A DNA stretch of 43,267 bases, from positions 1-43,267 of the forward strand of contig CAMHCL010000001.1 of assembly GCA_946183625.1 (NCBI GenBank), in the 5' to 3' direction. Made by a program: the position numbers and the translations under genes. The stretch comes from an uncultured Lachnospiraceae bacterium (GTDB taxonomy: Bacteria; Bacillota; Clostridia; Lachnospirales; Lachnospiraceae). Shown here in pieces: positions 33,998 to 42,014 of this stretch. Position 1 is the first letter of the stretch; the number at the start of each line of letters is the position of its first letter. The notes beneath the pieces were generated by a model. That model did no database searches and had not been told where the DNA came from. It saw nothing but the letters and a program-made list of their open reading frames with translations.

Positions 33998-36628
33998 CTA
34001 AAGATTTCTTTCCTTTTTTATATCAAGTCTTTCTTTCGCAAGTGTAATTGCAGCATTTATCATTACTCCGATTACTGCTATAACAAGAATAACCAGGATG
34101 TCACCCACGCCTACAACTGCAAGCTTAAGGAGTTTGCGGATCGGAGGAATGATGAGAATAAGTATCTGTGCTGCTATACCAGCTAATGTTATATAATTCA
34201 GTGCCTTGTTGTTCCATGATTCCTTAGTGAAGAATGCCAGACTTCCCTTGGTCTTGCAGACATAAGCCATGAGCATCTCATTAATAGCAAGAGTGCTGAA
34301 GCAGTAAGTTCTACACATAGCAAGAAGTGCAGGATCACCATTTAAGTTACCAAGTATATCTCCTGTTCCATACTTTGCGATAACAGGAAGAAGGAACGCA
34401 AGCAGTGCAACGAATCCGCTGATAACGCCCTGGATTACTATGTTGAGGTAATCGCTCTTGTTGAGGATTCCCGCTTTTACGTCTCTAGGTTTTTCATTCA
34501 TTACTGTATCAGAACCCACATCCATACCAAGTGCAAGGGATGGTGCAGTATCTGTAAGCAGATTAACCCACAGTATCTGAATTGTGGAAAGTGGTGAAGA
34601 GAATCCGGCAAATATAGCGGATGCCATCAGCACAACTTCACCGAAGTTTGATCTGAGCAGGTATACTACTGACTTCTTGATATTGTTGAAAAGGTTTCTT
34701 CCTTCCATTACCGCATTCTTGATGGTAATGAAATTATCATCTACAAGGATCATTTCAGCTGCATCCTTTGCAACCTCTGTTCCACCGATACCCATAGCAA
34801 CACCGATGTCTGCAGCCTTAAGTGATGGAGCATCATTTACACCGTCACCTGTCATGGAGCATATCTTACCATGAGACTGGAACGCCTGAACGATCTGAAC
34901 CTTATTCTCAGGTGATACACGTGCAAATACGCGATAGTTCAGTACATTATTCTTGAACTCTTCAGGATCCATTTCATCAATCTCAGCACCTGAGATACAT
35001 TGTTCAATATCGGTAGCTATATCAAGTTCTTTAGCGATGGCAAATGCAGTGATCTTATGGTCACCAGTGATCATTGCTACATCAATTCCTGCGTGATGAC
35101 ATTCATCAACTGTTTCTCTAACGCCTTCCTTCGGTGGGTCGATCATAGCTGACAAACCTACGAATATCATATCCTTCTCCTGAGGAGTGCTGTCACCTTC
35201 TCTATAGGCCAGAGCCAGCACACGGAGAGCATCTGAACTCATGTGGTCAGCAGACTGCGTAGCAAGAAGTATATCTTCATTTGTTATCTCTCTTACGCCG
35301 TTCTCGTCGAGAATTCTATCGCATCTTACGATTACAGAATCAATAGCGCCCTTTGTAAAGGATACATCCTTTGTAACTCCATTTTCTTCTATATGACCCA
35401 GTGTGGTCATCATCTTTCTGTCAGAGTCGAAAGGAATCTCATCGAAACGATCTATGTGGGACATGATCTGGTCGTATTCCAGTTTATTGTCCTTAGCATA
35501 CTTAATAAATGCAGTCTCTGTAGGGTCACCGATTTCCTCGCCGGTTTCCTCTGAATACTTAGCATCATTACATGCCAGGAAGCCTGTGAGCAGCTGCTTA
35601 AATACAGGATCATTTACAGATGTTTTCTCAGGTTCTATCTCTTCTCCCAGGAAGAACCATCTGACTACAGTCATTCTGTTCTGTGTCAGGGTACCAGTCT
35701 TATCGGAACAGATTACATTTACCGCACCCAGAGTCTCTACTGCATGTATCTGCTTAACGATCGCATTTCTCTTACTCATCTTCTGGATACCGGAAGAGAG
35801 AACAAGTGTAACTACTGTAGCAAGTCCCTCAGGGATTACAGCAACTGCAAATGCGATGGATATCATCAGAGTTTCGATGACCTCAGTTTTATATATGAAT
35901 ATCTGGCATACGAACATAAGGATACAGAGAACAACGCCTGCAATTCCAAGTACCATGGAAATGCTGTTGAGGTTCTTCTGAAGCGGTGTCTCCTGCTTAG
36001 TGATCTTATGAAGCATGCTTGAGATCTTACCAATCTCAGTATCATCACCGATCTTCTCTACAGTACCTTCACCACGGCCATATTCAACAAGGGTGGACAT
36101 GAAAGCCTTGTCCTTACGGTCTCCGAGAGGTGTCTTCTCATCACTCTTTTCATTGCAATCCTTCTCAACCGCAACACTTTCACCTGTAAGAGCAGATTCA
36201 TTTATCTTAAGAGAACTGGTCTGCTCAAGAGCCAGGTCTGCAGGTATTATACGACCTGCTTCCAAAATTACGTAATCACCTACAACAAGGTCTGCAGCAG
36301 GTATTTCCTTCTGTTCCCCATCTCTTACAACTACTGCTGTAGATGCATTTATCTGTTTAAGTGCTTCAACGGATTTTTCAGCTGATACTTCCTGCACTGT
36401 TCCAATGATAACATTTGCAAGAACAACAACTATGATGATTATTCCGTCGATCAATTCTCCTGTGGCAATAGAGATTACTGCTGCTACGATGAGCAGTATC
36501 AGAAGTGGTGATGCAAACTGTCCCAGGATTATGGAGAAGATACTCTTCTTCTTGCCCTGCGTCAGTACATTTTTACCATTCTTCGCTCTCTCCAGAGCTT
36601 CCGCTGTTGTTAAACCCTTTTCGTTCAT
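33998..36628 (-). CDS. P-type (Ca2+-type) cation-transporting ATPase
   Basis: This 876-residue P2-type ATPase has the phosphatase motif TGES (148-151), the transmembrane helix 4 motif VIPEGLATVV (PEGL 266-269), the phosphorylation site DKTGTLTQ (Asp309), MTGDGVNDAPSLKAADIGVA and the helix 6 motif LWVNLLTDTAPSLALGMD, whose Asn and Asp coordinate Ca2+. Ten membrane helices are expected. It should pump Ca2+ (or possibly another cation) out of the cell. The ribosome site is AGAGGT before ATG 36628. It is the first gene of a three-gene unit. The leader (36629-36770) contains a weak TATATT and a CAGATG/CATCTG inverted repeat but no strong promoter. Confidence 0.93.
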   Translation of the reverse strand: MNEKGLTTAEALERAKNGKNVLTQGKKKSIFSIILGQFASPLLILLIVAAVISIATGELIDGIIIIVVVLANVIIGTVQEVSAEKSVEALKQINASTAVVVRDGEQKEIPAADLVVGDYVILEAGRIIPADLALEQTSSLKINESALTGESVAVEKDCNEKSDEKTPLGDRKDKAFMSTLVEYGRGEGTVEKIGDDTEIGKISSMLHKITKQETPLQKNLNSISMVLGIAGVVLCILMFVCQIFIYKTEVIETLMISIAFAVAVIPEGLATVVTLVLSSGIQKMSKRNAIVKQIHAVETLGAVNVICSDKTGTLTQNRMTVVRWFFLGEEIEPEKTSVNDPVFKQLLTGFLACNDAKYSEETGEEIGDPTETAFIKYAKDNKLEYDQIMSHIDRFDEIPFDSDRKMMTTLGHIEENGVTKDVSFTKGAIDSVIVRCDRILDENGVREITNEDILLATQSADHMSSDALRVLALAYREGDSTPQEKDMIFVGLSAMIDPPKEGVRETVDECHHAGIDVAMITGDHKITAFAIAKELDIATDIEQCISGAEIDEMDPEEFKNNVLNYRVFARVSPENKVQIVQAFQSHGKICSMTGDGVNDAPSLKAADIGVAMGIGGTEVAKDAAEMILVDDNFITIKNAVMEGRNLFNNIKKSVVYLLRSNFGEVVLMASAIFAGFSSPLSTIQILWVNLLTDTAPSLALGMDVGSDTVMNEKPRDVKAGILNKSDYLNIVIQGVISGFVALLAFLLPVIAKYGTGDILGNLNGDPALLAMCRTYCFSTLAINEMLMAYVCKTKGSLAFFTKESWNNKALNYITLAGIAAQILILIIPPIRKLLKLAVVGVGDILVILVIAVIGVMINAAITLAKERLDIKKERNL

Positions 36629-36777
36629 TTCATACCTCTAGTTATTTACTGTTTATTTTTTGATAATACAGATGTAAAATCACCTTTTTGCATCTGCAAA
36701 ACACTAATTAAATATAACATAAATCTGATAGTTTGAATATACAGAAGTACAATCAGAAGACATATCGTGAAATATAA

Positions 36778-36797
36778 AAGGAGCCCGCAGGCTCCTT
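36778..36797 (-). terminator. Terminator after the GNAT gene
   Basis: The 8-bp stem AAGGAGCC / GGCTCCTT with loop CGCA is followed on the minus strand by TTATATTT. It lies about 26 bases after the stop at 36824. The T-run is short. Confidence 0.75.
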
Positions 36798-36823
36798 GTT
36801 GATCAGACGAGTTTTCGAACATT

Positions 36824-37567
36824 TTATAGAACTTCATATGCTGTGTATTCATGGTCAAATTCATAACCCAGTTTTTCTGATAAATGTACTGAATTCATAG
36901 TCATTGCATCCCAGCTCGGATAAAGCCCCTCTTCAAGGCAGACAAGGATCAGCGCTGCACAGGCAATGCTGGCAAGTCCCTTACGTCTCTCTTCCATCAC
37001 TGTGTCGACTTCAATCTCTATACCTTCCTTATATCTGGTGTAGGAAGATGCTCCGGATACAACTCTTCCATCCTTTATGATGGCCATACCGCGCCCCAGT
37101 TCCAGGTAAGCTTCCTTGCTGTCAAATGAGGAAACGAAGTCCTGAGTCTGAGCATCCTGAAGGCACAGATCATAAACCTCAGAATTGATCGGGCTTATTT
37201 CATAACCCTCTGGAAGCTTTGCAACGTCAGCCTTAAGCTTTTCAACGTCAAACTTTGTATCTTTTTTAATGGCATATCGCGTAATCTTTTTTGCTTTTGG
37301 AAAACACTCCTCAATCAGCTTTTCCCATTCCTCATTCTGAGGAACCACGATTGCAAAGCCATTTGGTTTTCCTTCAACCAGTTCCTTGTCAGGCGCGCCA
37401 GCCAGGAAGGCAAAGCATCCCACATAAGCCATGGCTGACTTCGGTGTTGTCCTGTCAGTCACATAGATCTTACCCATGACCTTCTGCAGACATGAATAGA
37501 TCAGAGTCTCCTCCCAGCCTGCAAATAATCCTTCTACTAATGATGTATCTGATAATTCGTATATCAT
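36824..37567 (-). CDS. GNAT-family N-acetyltransferase (zwittermicin-resistance-like)
   Basis: This 247-residue protein matches the GNAT_acetyltran type (family related to zwittermicin A resistance proteins). The C-terminal half contains the acetyl-CoA-binding pattern GIEIEVDTVMEERRKGLASI, where RRKGLA corresponds to Q/RxxGxA, and SWDAMTMNSVHLSEKLGYEF, the typical final strand. The N-terminal half (about 1-110) is the family-specific extension. AAGGAGA is 5 bases before the ATG. Substrate unknown. It may share the TetR transcript upstream or use a weak promoter with TATAAT at 37615-37620. Confidence 0.82.
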   Translation of the reverse strand: MIYELSDTSLVEGLFAGWEETLIYSCLQKVMGKIYVTDRTTPKSAMAYVGCFAFLAGAPDKELVEGKPNGFAIVVPQNEEWEKLIEECFPKAKKITRYAIKKDTKFDVEKLKADVAKLPEGYEISPINSEVYDLCLQDAQTQDFVSSFDSKEAYLELGRGMAIIKDGRVVSGASSYTRYKEGIEIEVDTVMEERRKGLASIACAALILVCLEEGLYPSWDAMTMNSVHLSEKLGYEFDHEYTAYEVL

Positions 37568-37642
37568 TGCGTCTCCTTTGTTCTACAAGATAATGCAAAA
37601 ATGTTCCTATGTTCATTATATGTCATTTCACAAATTTAACGA

Positions 37643-38449
37643 TCATCTACCACAAAAAGTGAATATGCGGTCATAGAAGTCCTTGGCCTCCTCAAAGGCA
37701 CCATGTCCAAGTCCTTCATAGACGTAAAGTTCGCTATTTGGTATTCCGTCCTTCAGCTCGCCGGCCGCATCATTTCCAACCGTCTTATCATCTTCTCCTG
37801 CTATTATATATGTGTTTGCAGTAATCTCTGATAATCTGTCACGGACATCGAACTTTAGTATTGCATTGGCATTTCTGTAAAACCTCTCATAGCTGGAGGG
37901 TTTCGTAAACTTCGCCATTATCGGAAAGAACTTTCTGTTTTTAGCCAGATATCTATCTGAGTACATTTTATCAGCAGTATCAATCATAAGTTCGGTATGG
38001 TTGCCACTATCCGCCATCTTGATCCAGCCTGAAACCGCATCATAAGAAACATTATTTACGCTTGGTGCCGTAACAGCAAGCACTAACTTCTCTACAACCT
38101 CCGGATGATTTAAGGCGATGCACTGGGCTATCATTCCGCCCTGTGAAACTCCGCACACATAGGCCTTATCTATTCCCAGCTTCTTCATAGCAGTAACCTG
38201 ATCATCTGCCATATCCTGTATGCTGTAATCTTCAGGCATTTTATTCTTACGGCTGAACATATAGATTGTATAATCCTTTAGATATTTTTTATAAGGGCCC
38301 ACCAGCAGGCGAGCTTTACCCTTTACTGTTGTAAGCCCGTCACTGAGCCCCGGAAGCATGACCATCTTCCTGCTTCCTTTGCCAAAGAACACATAATACA
38401 TTTCAGTATCACCTATTTCAACGCAGCCATTAACTATATTCTTTCCCAT
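37643..38449 (-). CDS. Alpha/beta hydrolase
   Basis: This 268-residue cytoplasmic protein has the full catalytic triad of the alpha/beta hydrolase fold: nucleophile elbow GVSQGG (Ser after GV), Asp in IIAGEDDKTVG and His in YEGLGHGAFEE. The oxyanion region MVMLPGLSDG sits near the N-terminus. Substrate is unknown; the cap region (about 130-205) is rich in Tyr/Lys. It lies 62 bases downstream of a TetR gene and upstream of a GNAT gene, so it could be part of a TetR-regulated detoxification unit. The ribosome site (AAAGG) is moderate. Confidence 0.88.
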   Translation of the reverse strand: MGKNIVNGCVEIGDTEMYYVFFGKGSRKMVMLPGLSDGLTTVKGKARLLVGPYKKYLKDYTIYMFSRKNKMPEDYSIQDMADDQVTAMKKLGIDKAYVCGVSQGGMIAQCIALNHPEVVEKLVLAVTAPSVNNVSYDAVSGWIKMADSGNHTELMIDTADKMYSDRYLAKNRKFFPIMAKFTKPSSYERFYRNANAILKFDVRDRLSEITANTYIIAGEDDKTVGNDAAGELKDGIPNSELYVYEGLGHGAFEEAKDFYDRIFTFCGR

Positions 38450-38511
38450 ATCACAAGGCCTTTCTAATCTTCATACATTTATAACATCCAAATCATTCTA
38501 ACTAACACTAA

Positions 38512-39126
38512 TTAAAGTCCGTTCTTCAGCACCTTAAGATGCTTCCGTAACTGTCTGATATACTCCTTCTTCAGCTTTTCAACATCATCGTTTGGAGAGG
38601 CACTTTGCAGGAAGCTGTTATTAAATCCCGTAAGAACCCATCTCAGGATATCAGTAACTTCCCTTCTGCTATTGCTAAACCCTGACATATCTACACCTTT
38701 GAGTAACTCCTCATATATATCAGAGCTTTTCTCTCCATATCTTTCGATTATCTTCTTTCCAATCTCGGAACTAGTTTCAGCCGCAACACCTATCAGGAAC
38801 TTCCCTTCAATTGGATGCGATATATACCACGAGATTTCAGCTGCCGAATACTCAATAACCCTCTCGAATAAATCCTTCGACATCTTACTAATGTCCACAC
38901 TGGTCTCTGCAGCCATCTGAATATAGACAGTATCAATAAGATAGAAATACAATTCCTCTTTATTATCAAAATACTTAAAGAGACTACCCTTGCTGATGCC
39001 ACAATCCTTCACTATTCTATTGGTTGATCCATTCTCATAGCCATATTCTGCGAACTCCTTCAAAGCCGCCTCAACGATCCTGTCCTGCTTATCCTTATCA
39101 AGTTCAACGAAAACTTTCTTCGGCAT
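38512..39126 (-). CDS. TetR-family transcriptional regulator
   Basis: The N-terminal helix-turn-helix is clear: KQDRIVEAALKEFAEYGYEN, STNRIVKDCGISKGSLFKYF and DNKEELYFYLID. The remaining 140 residues form the ligand-binding domain, with no recognisable specificity. AGGAG precedes ATG 39126. The upstream region has a perfect TTGACA promoter with two TGACC/GGTCA palindromes (39150-39234), so the gene is very probably autoregulated, together with the hydrolase and GNAT genes that follow. Confidence 0.92.
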   Translation of the reverse strand: MPKKVFVELDKDKQDRIVEAALKEFAEYGYENGSTNRIVKDCGISKGSLFKYFDNKEELYFYLIDTVYIQMAAETSVDISKMSKDLFERVIEYSAAEISWYISHPIEGKFLIGVAAETSSEIGKKIIERYGEKSSDIYEELLKGVDMSGFSNSRREVTDILRWVLTGFNNSFLQSASPNDDVEKLKKEYIRQLRKHLKVLKNGL

Positions 39127-39149
39127 TTTATAAACTCCTTTTAATTCAG

Positions 39150-39234
39150 TGACCAGTCGGTCATTATCAAAGTTAAATTATAGTGACCACATGGTCACTA
39201 TAATTATAATACGCTTTAAAATTTCTGTTGTCAA
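39150..39234 (-). promoter_or_regulatory. TetR promoter with two TGACC/GGTCA palindromic operators
   Basis: TTGACA (39229-39234) and TATTAT (39206-39211) are 17 bases apart on the minus strand. TAGTGACCA-CA-TGGTCACTA (39181-39200) is a 9-bp-arm palindrome at the transcription start; a half-length copy TGACCAGTCGGTCA lies at 39150-39163, near the ribosome site. Both are placed to block transcription. Confidence 0.85.
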
Positions 39235-39263
39235 CCATGAAAATCTCAATTAATTAAACTATC

Positions 39264-41051
39264 TCAGGGGTTCATTACGAACCCCATAGTCACACCAGTT
39301 TCCTCCGGCTTCATATTGTCCGGCAAACAGAAATCCTCCGGCTCTAAGACAAAGTCATCCATAGCCTGCTCTTCGTCATTTCCAACCTGCTCACCGCCAT
39401 CACCAAACGCCCTGAGCGCATATGACAGAACCGCATTCTCCACCAGGTTTCTGCAGAACCGTCCGTTACCCATATTAGGATTGTCCAGCACCTGGTCGAA
39501 GATTCCACCAAGCTTTTCCTTTGCCTCATCCGATATAGAGAATCCTCTCTTCGTTGCCTCTAGCTCTGTGATCTGCACCAGCTCACCAGCAGAGTAATCG
39601 TCAAATGTAATGCTGAACGGCACTCTCGACCTAAGCCCAGGATTCTTGGAGAAAAACTCTTCCATCTTGTCCGGATAACCAGCAAATATCACCACTGTAT
39701 CATTTCGGTTATTCTCCATTTCCTGAACTATGGTATTTATTGCCTCTTCACCATAACCTCCTCTGCAATCCGAAAGCGAATAAGCTTCATCAACGAAAAG
39801 CAGACTCCCTTTAGCCTTCTCAAACACCCGCTTCACCATATCGGCTGTGTGTCCCACATACTTCCCAACAAGGTCAGCCTCACCAACCTCTATAAGGTCG
39901 CCCTTCGGAAGTACATTTTCATCCTTCAGTATTCCCGCAAGGATCCTTGCCACAGTAGTTTTTGCCGTTCCCGGATTTCCCACAAACTCCATATTAAGTG
40001 CGATTGGAATTTCCTGTCCCTCCGGCATACTCTTCTTCAGCTTCGCCAGAGCCTTTATCTTCTCCACCTGCGTTTTCACAGCTTCCAGACCAATCAGCTC
40101 ATCCAGCATTTCTGAATAATTCTTCTGTTCCTCTTTAATCCTTGGCTTCCTATCAAACTCAGCCAGAGCCTGCTTTATTTCCTCAAAACACTTTCGACTC
40201 AGATTCCTGATACCCAGCAGCTCCTTGTCGGACATATCTCTTAGTTCCTCAACAGATTCAACCCCTGCTCTCTTCAGACAGTTATACGACCTCACACTAA
40301 GGAGCAGCTCATCTATATCCGTATACGAATAATCCATTTCTTCAGCGAATCCACCATCGTCAAACTCCAAATCATTATCCTCAGTCTCGTCATCTCCGTA
40401 CACATCAAGAGACATCAGATTTTCCATGCAGTCCTTTATCAGGGCCGTCGGAAGCACATTTTCACCATCAACAAAAGTCTCCTCCAATTCGGTAACAACC
40501 GTTCCCGGAAAAATCATTGATACCAAAGTCTTCATCTTGAGAGTCATATCTTCCTTAAGACTTATCAACATCCTTCCGGAGCTCTTATCCTCTGAACCCT
40601 TTCCTTCCATTACAATTCTGATTATCCCTTCAGAGCTTCTTATCTGGCCCATCAGGTCCGAATAGTTCTCTAGATTATCAGCCTTTTCAGTCGGCTCAAT
40701 CCCCTTATCAAATGTCCTGACCGCGTATACCTTTCTGTCTTCAGCAAATATATCTGATAACTCCTCTGTATCAACTTCCGAAGCAGCTGCAGTACCGCTG
40801 AAAATCCATTCTATATCCCTTTCATCCACCTTGGTATCTGCACCGAAGAATACAAACTCCTTAGTCTTCTCGTCAGAACCAGTTTCCATCTGCCAGCCGA
40901 TGAATTCATTCTCACCAAGCAATTCACTTGCAGTGAAAAACCTCTTGCAGGAAGCACAAACACGTCTAAACACACCGTACACGGAATCGTTACCATTTGC
41001 AGTTAAACAAACAACATTAGTTGCAACCTTATTAAACTTATAGTTTGTCAT
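39264..41051 (-). CDS. CbbX-like AAA+ ATPase with embedded RNA polymerase alpha-CTD-like domain
   Basis: This 595-residue protein has three parts. Residues about 1-230 have no recognised fold (charged, with CASC, Cys32 and Cys35). Residues 244-301 read as the RNA polymerase alpha C-terminal domain: SVRSYNCLKRAGVESVEELR and GIRNLSRKCFEEIKQALAEF. The equivalents of the E. coli DNA-contacting Arg265, Asn268, Cys269, Lys271, Asn294 and Lys298 are kept; Gly296 is Ser. Residues about 320-570 are a CbbX/SpoVK AAA+ core: Walker A GNPGTAKTT (Ala for the usual Gly before Lys), Walker B LLFVDEAYSL, sensor-1 VIFAGYPDKM and arginine finger NPGLRSRVPF. The start ATG 41051 has AAGGAG; an upstream in-frame ATG (41078) does not. 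The combination suggests a DNA-targeted remodelling ATPase. Long leader upstream; rtcB-prfH lie beyond it. Confidence 0.88.
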   Translation of the reverse strand: MTNYKFNKVATNVVCLTANGNDSVYGVFRRVCASCKRFFTASELLGENEFIGWQMETGSDEKTKEFVFFGADTKVDERDIEWIFSGTAAASEVDTEELSDIFAEDRKVYAVRTFDKGIEPTEKADNLENYSDLMGQIRSSEGIIRIVMEGKGSEDKSSGRMLISLKEDMTLKMKTLVSMIFPGTVVTELEETFVDGENVLPTALIKDCMENLMSLDVYGDDETEDNDLEFDDGGFAEEMDYSYTDIDELLLSVRSYNCLKRAGVESVEELRDMSDKELLGIRNLSRKCFEEIKQALAEFDRKPRIKEEQKNYSEMLDELIGLEAVKTQVEKIKALAKLKKSMPEGQEIPIALNMEFVGNPGTAKTTVARILAGILKDENVLPKGDLIEVGEADLVGKYVGHTADMVKRVFEKAKGSLLFVDEAYSLSDCRGGYGEEAINTIVQEMENNRNDTVVIFAGYPDKMEEFFSKNPGLRSRVPFSITFDDYSAGELVQITELEATKRGFSISDEAKEKLGGIFDQVLDNPNMGNGRFCRNLVENAVLSYALRAFGDGGEQVGNDEEQAMDDFVLEPEDFCLPDNMKPEETGVTMGFVMNP

Positions 41052-41089
41052 ACCTTTTCTCCTTTTCAAAATACACATTCGTTACTCAT

Positions 41090-41345
41090 CTTCAACAGTC
41101 TACACAAGCTATTCCGTTGGCAGGCTCATATCATCGCCATGCTTCCCCCGGCCGGCCGCCGTGCATCTGAGGATTCAGTTGTCAAGGTACATGCTCTGCT
41201 TAAAGTTTTGGCTTTAAGCAAAACAAAAAAGCAGCTGTGAAACATCTTTCAAATGGGCATAGTATCCCCATCAAAAGACTTCAATACCATACAAACCATA
41301 TATTTCACATCTGCCTTAACGACAAACTATTAAGTTGTATTTAGA
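41090..41345 (-). ncRNA. Candidate structured leader or small RNA upstream of the alphaCTD-AAA+ gene
   Basis: This stretch between prfH and the AAA+ gene holds no ORF, but on the minus strand it has several potential pairings. The hairpin GCTTAAAG / CTTTAAGC (loop CCAAAA) lies at about 41197-41220. A GC-rich segment (GGCGGCCGGCCGGGGG) follows, flanked by ATGC/GCAT. A 6-bp stem with one bulge, GCA-T-GGC / GCC-TGC, comes next. CTTGACAAC and GTTGAAG (about 41202-41090 region) could pair at long range. Promoters lie at its upstream end. I cannot assign it to a known riboswitch or RNA family; an alternative is a degraded element. Confidence 0.4.
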
Positions 41346-41373
41346 ATTTAACACCATGTGAGAGGAAAGTCAA
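41297..41373 (-). promoter_or_regulatory. Two candidate promoters between prfH and the alphaCTD-AAA+ gene
   Basis: TTGACT (41368-41373) with TAAATT (41345-41350), spacing 17, and TTGTCG (41320-41325) with TATATG (41297-41302), spacing 17, both on the minus strand. Either would give the AAA+ mRNA a leader of roughly 240-290 bases. Neither -10 is strong. Confidence 0.4.
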
Positions 41374-41381
41374 TAGAAGGA

Positions 41382-41996
41382 CTATACAAACTCAAAACAA
41401 TTAATCCTTTTAAATTTTTCTCCTTTATAAACCCTTCCCGGATTTCCTCTTTCAAGTCTTGTATGTTCTTTCCAGGCTGTATTCTTCTGTTCTGCTTTTT
41501 TGTCATATCCCACCTGCATAAGAACAGCTTTCAGTTTATTCATGGCATCAGATCTATTCATCTGCTGTGTACGCTGTGCAGTTGAAGTAACTGTAATTCC
41601 TGTCGGAATATGAACCAGTCTCACACCTGTCTCAACTTTGTTAACATTTTGTCCGCCTTTGCCTCCTGAATGAAATCTTTCAAACCTTATGTCTGAGTCC
41701 TTTACATCTATAGATGTATCATCAATCTCTGGGATTACACTTACATCCACAAACCAGTTTTTCCTCTTGTGATGCGGTCTGAAGGTACTTTCTGAAATCC
41801 ACTGAATCGACCCATCTAGAAATGACAGATCCTGTTCTGTACTAAACACTATCGACTTGTAGCATCCTTTTTCCTTTGATGGATGTTCATACACTTTTTC
41901 TATATCAGGAAATTCTTCCTGCAGCGAGGCAAAAAGAAGCCCCACTGCAAGTTCACATTCTACCGGTCCCTGACCAGAACTAATTTGTAATAACAT
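41382..41996 (-). CDS. prfH: PrfH, peptide chain release factor homologue
   Basis: This 204-residue protein is a short class-1 release factor homologue. It keeps the catalytic domain with GGQ (residues 114-116 in FHSGGKGGQNVNKVETGVRL) and the C-terminal basic tail (RLERGNPGRVYKGEKFKR), but it lacks the stop-codon-reading domain 2/4 of RF1 and RF2; the N-terminus (MLLQISSGQGPVECELAVGL) is the PrfH-specific part. PrfH releases peptides from ribosomes damaged in the 16S decoding centre. It starts 18 bases after the stop of rtcB, with AAGGATA nearby, so the two are co-transcribed. Confidence 0.95.
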   Translation of the reverse strand: MLLQISSGQGPVECELAVGLLFASLQEEFPDIEKVYEHPSKEKGCYKSIVFSTEQDLSFLDGSIQWISESTFRPHHKRKNWFVDVSVIPEIDDTSIDVKDSDIRFERFHSGGKGGQNVNKVETGVRLVHIPTGITVTSTAQRTQQMNRSDAMNKLKAVLMQVGYDKKAEQKNTAWKEHTRLERGNPGRVYKGEKFKRINCFEFV

Positions 41997-42014
41997 ATAA
42001 TATCCTTTCCATAA

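Noticed and set aside
36646..36864. 72-codon minus-strand ORF with hydrophobic stretch
   Set aside because: It overlaps the end of the GNAT gene and runs through its terminator; no ribosome site.
41355..41381. RNase P-like GAGGAAAGTC on the plus strand
   Set aside because: Only the short consensus is present; the remaining RNase P conserved regions are absent.
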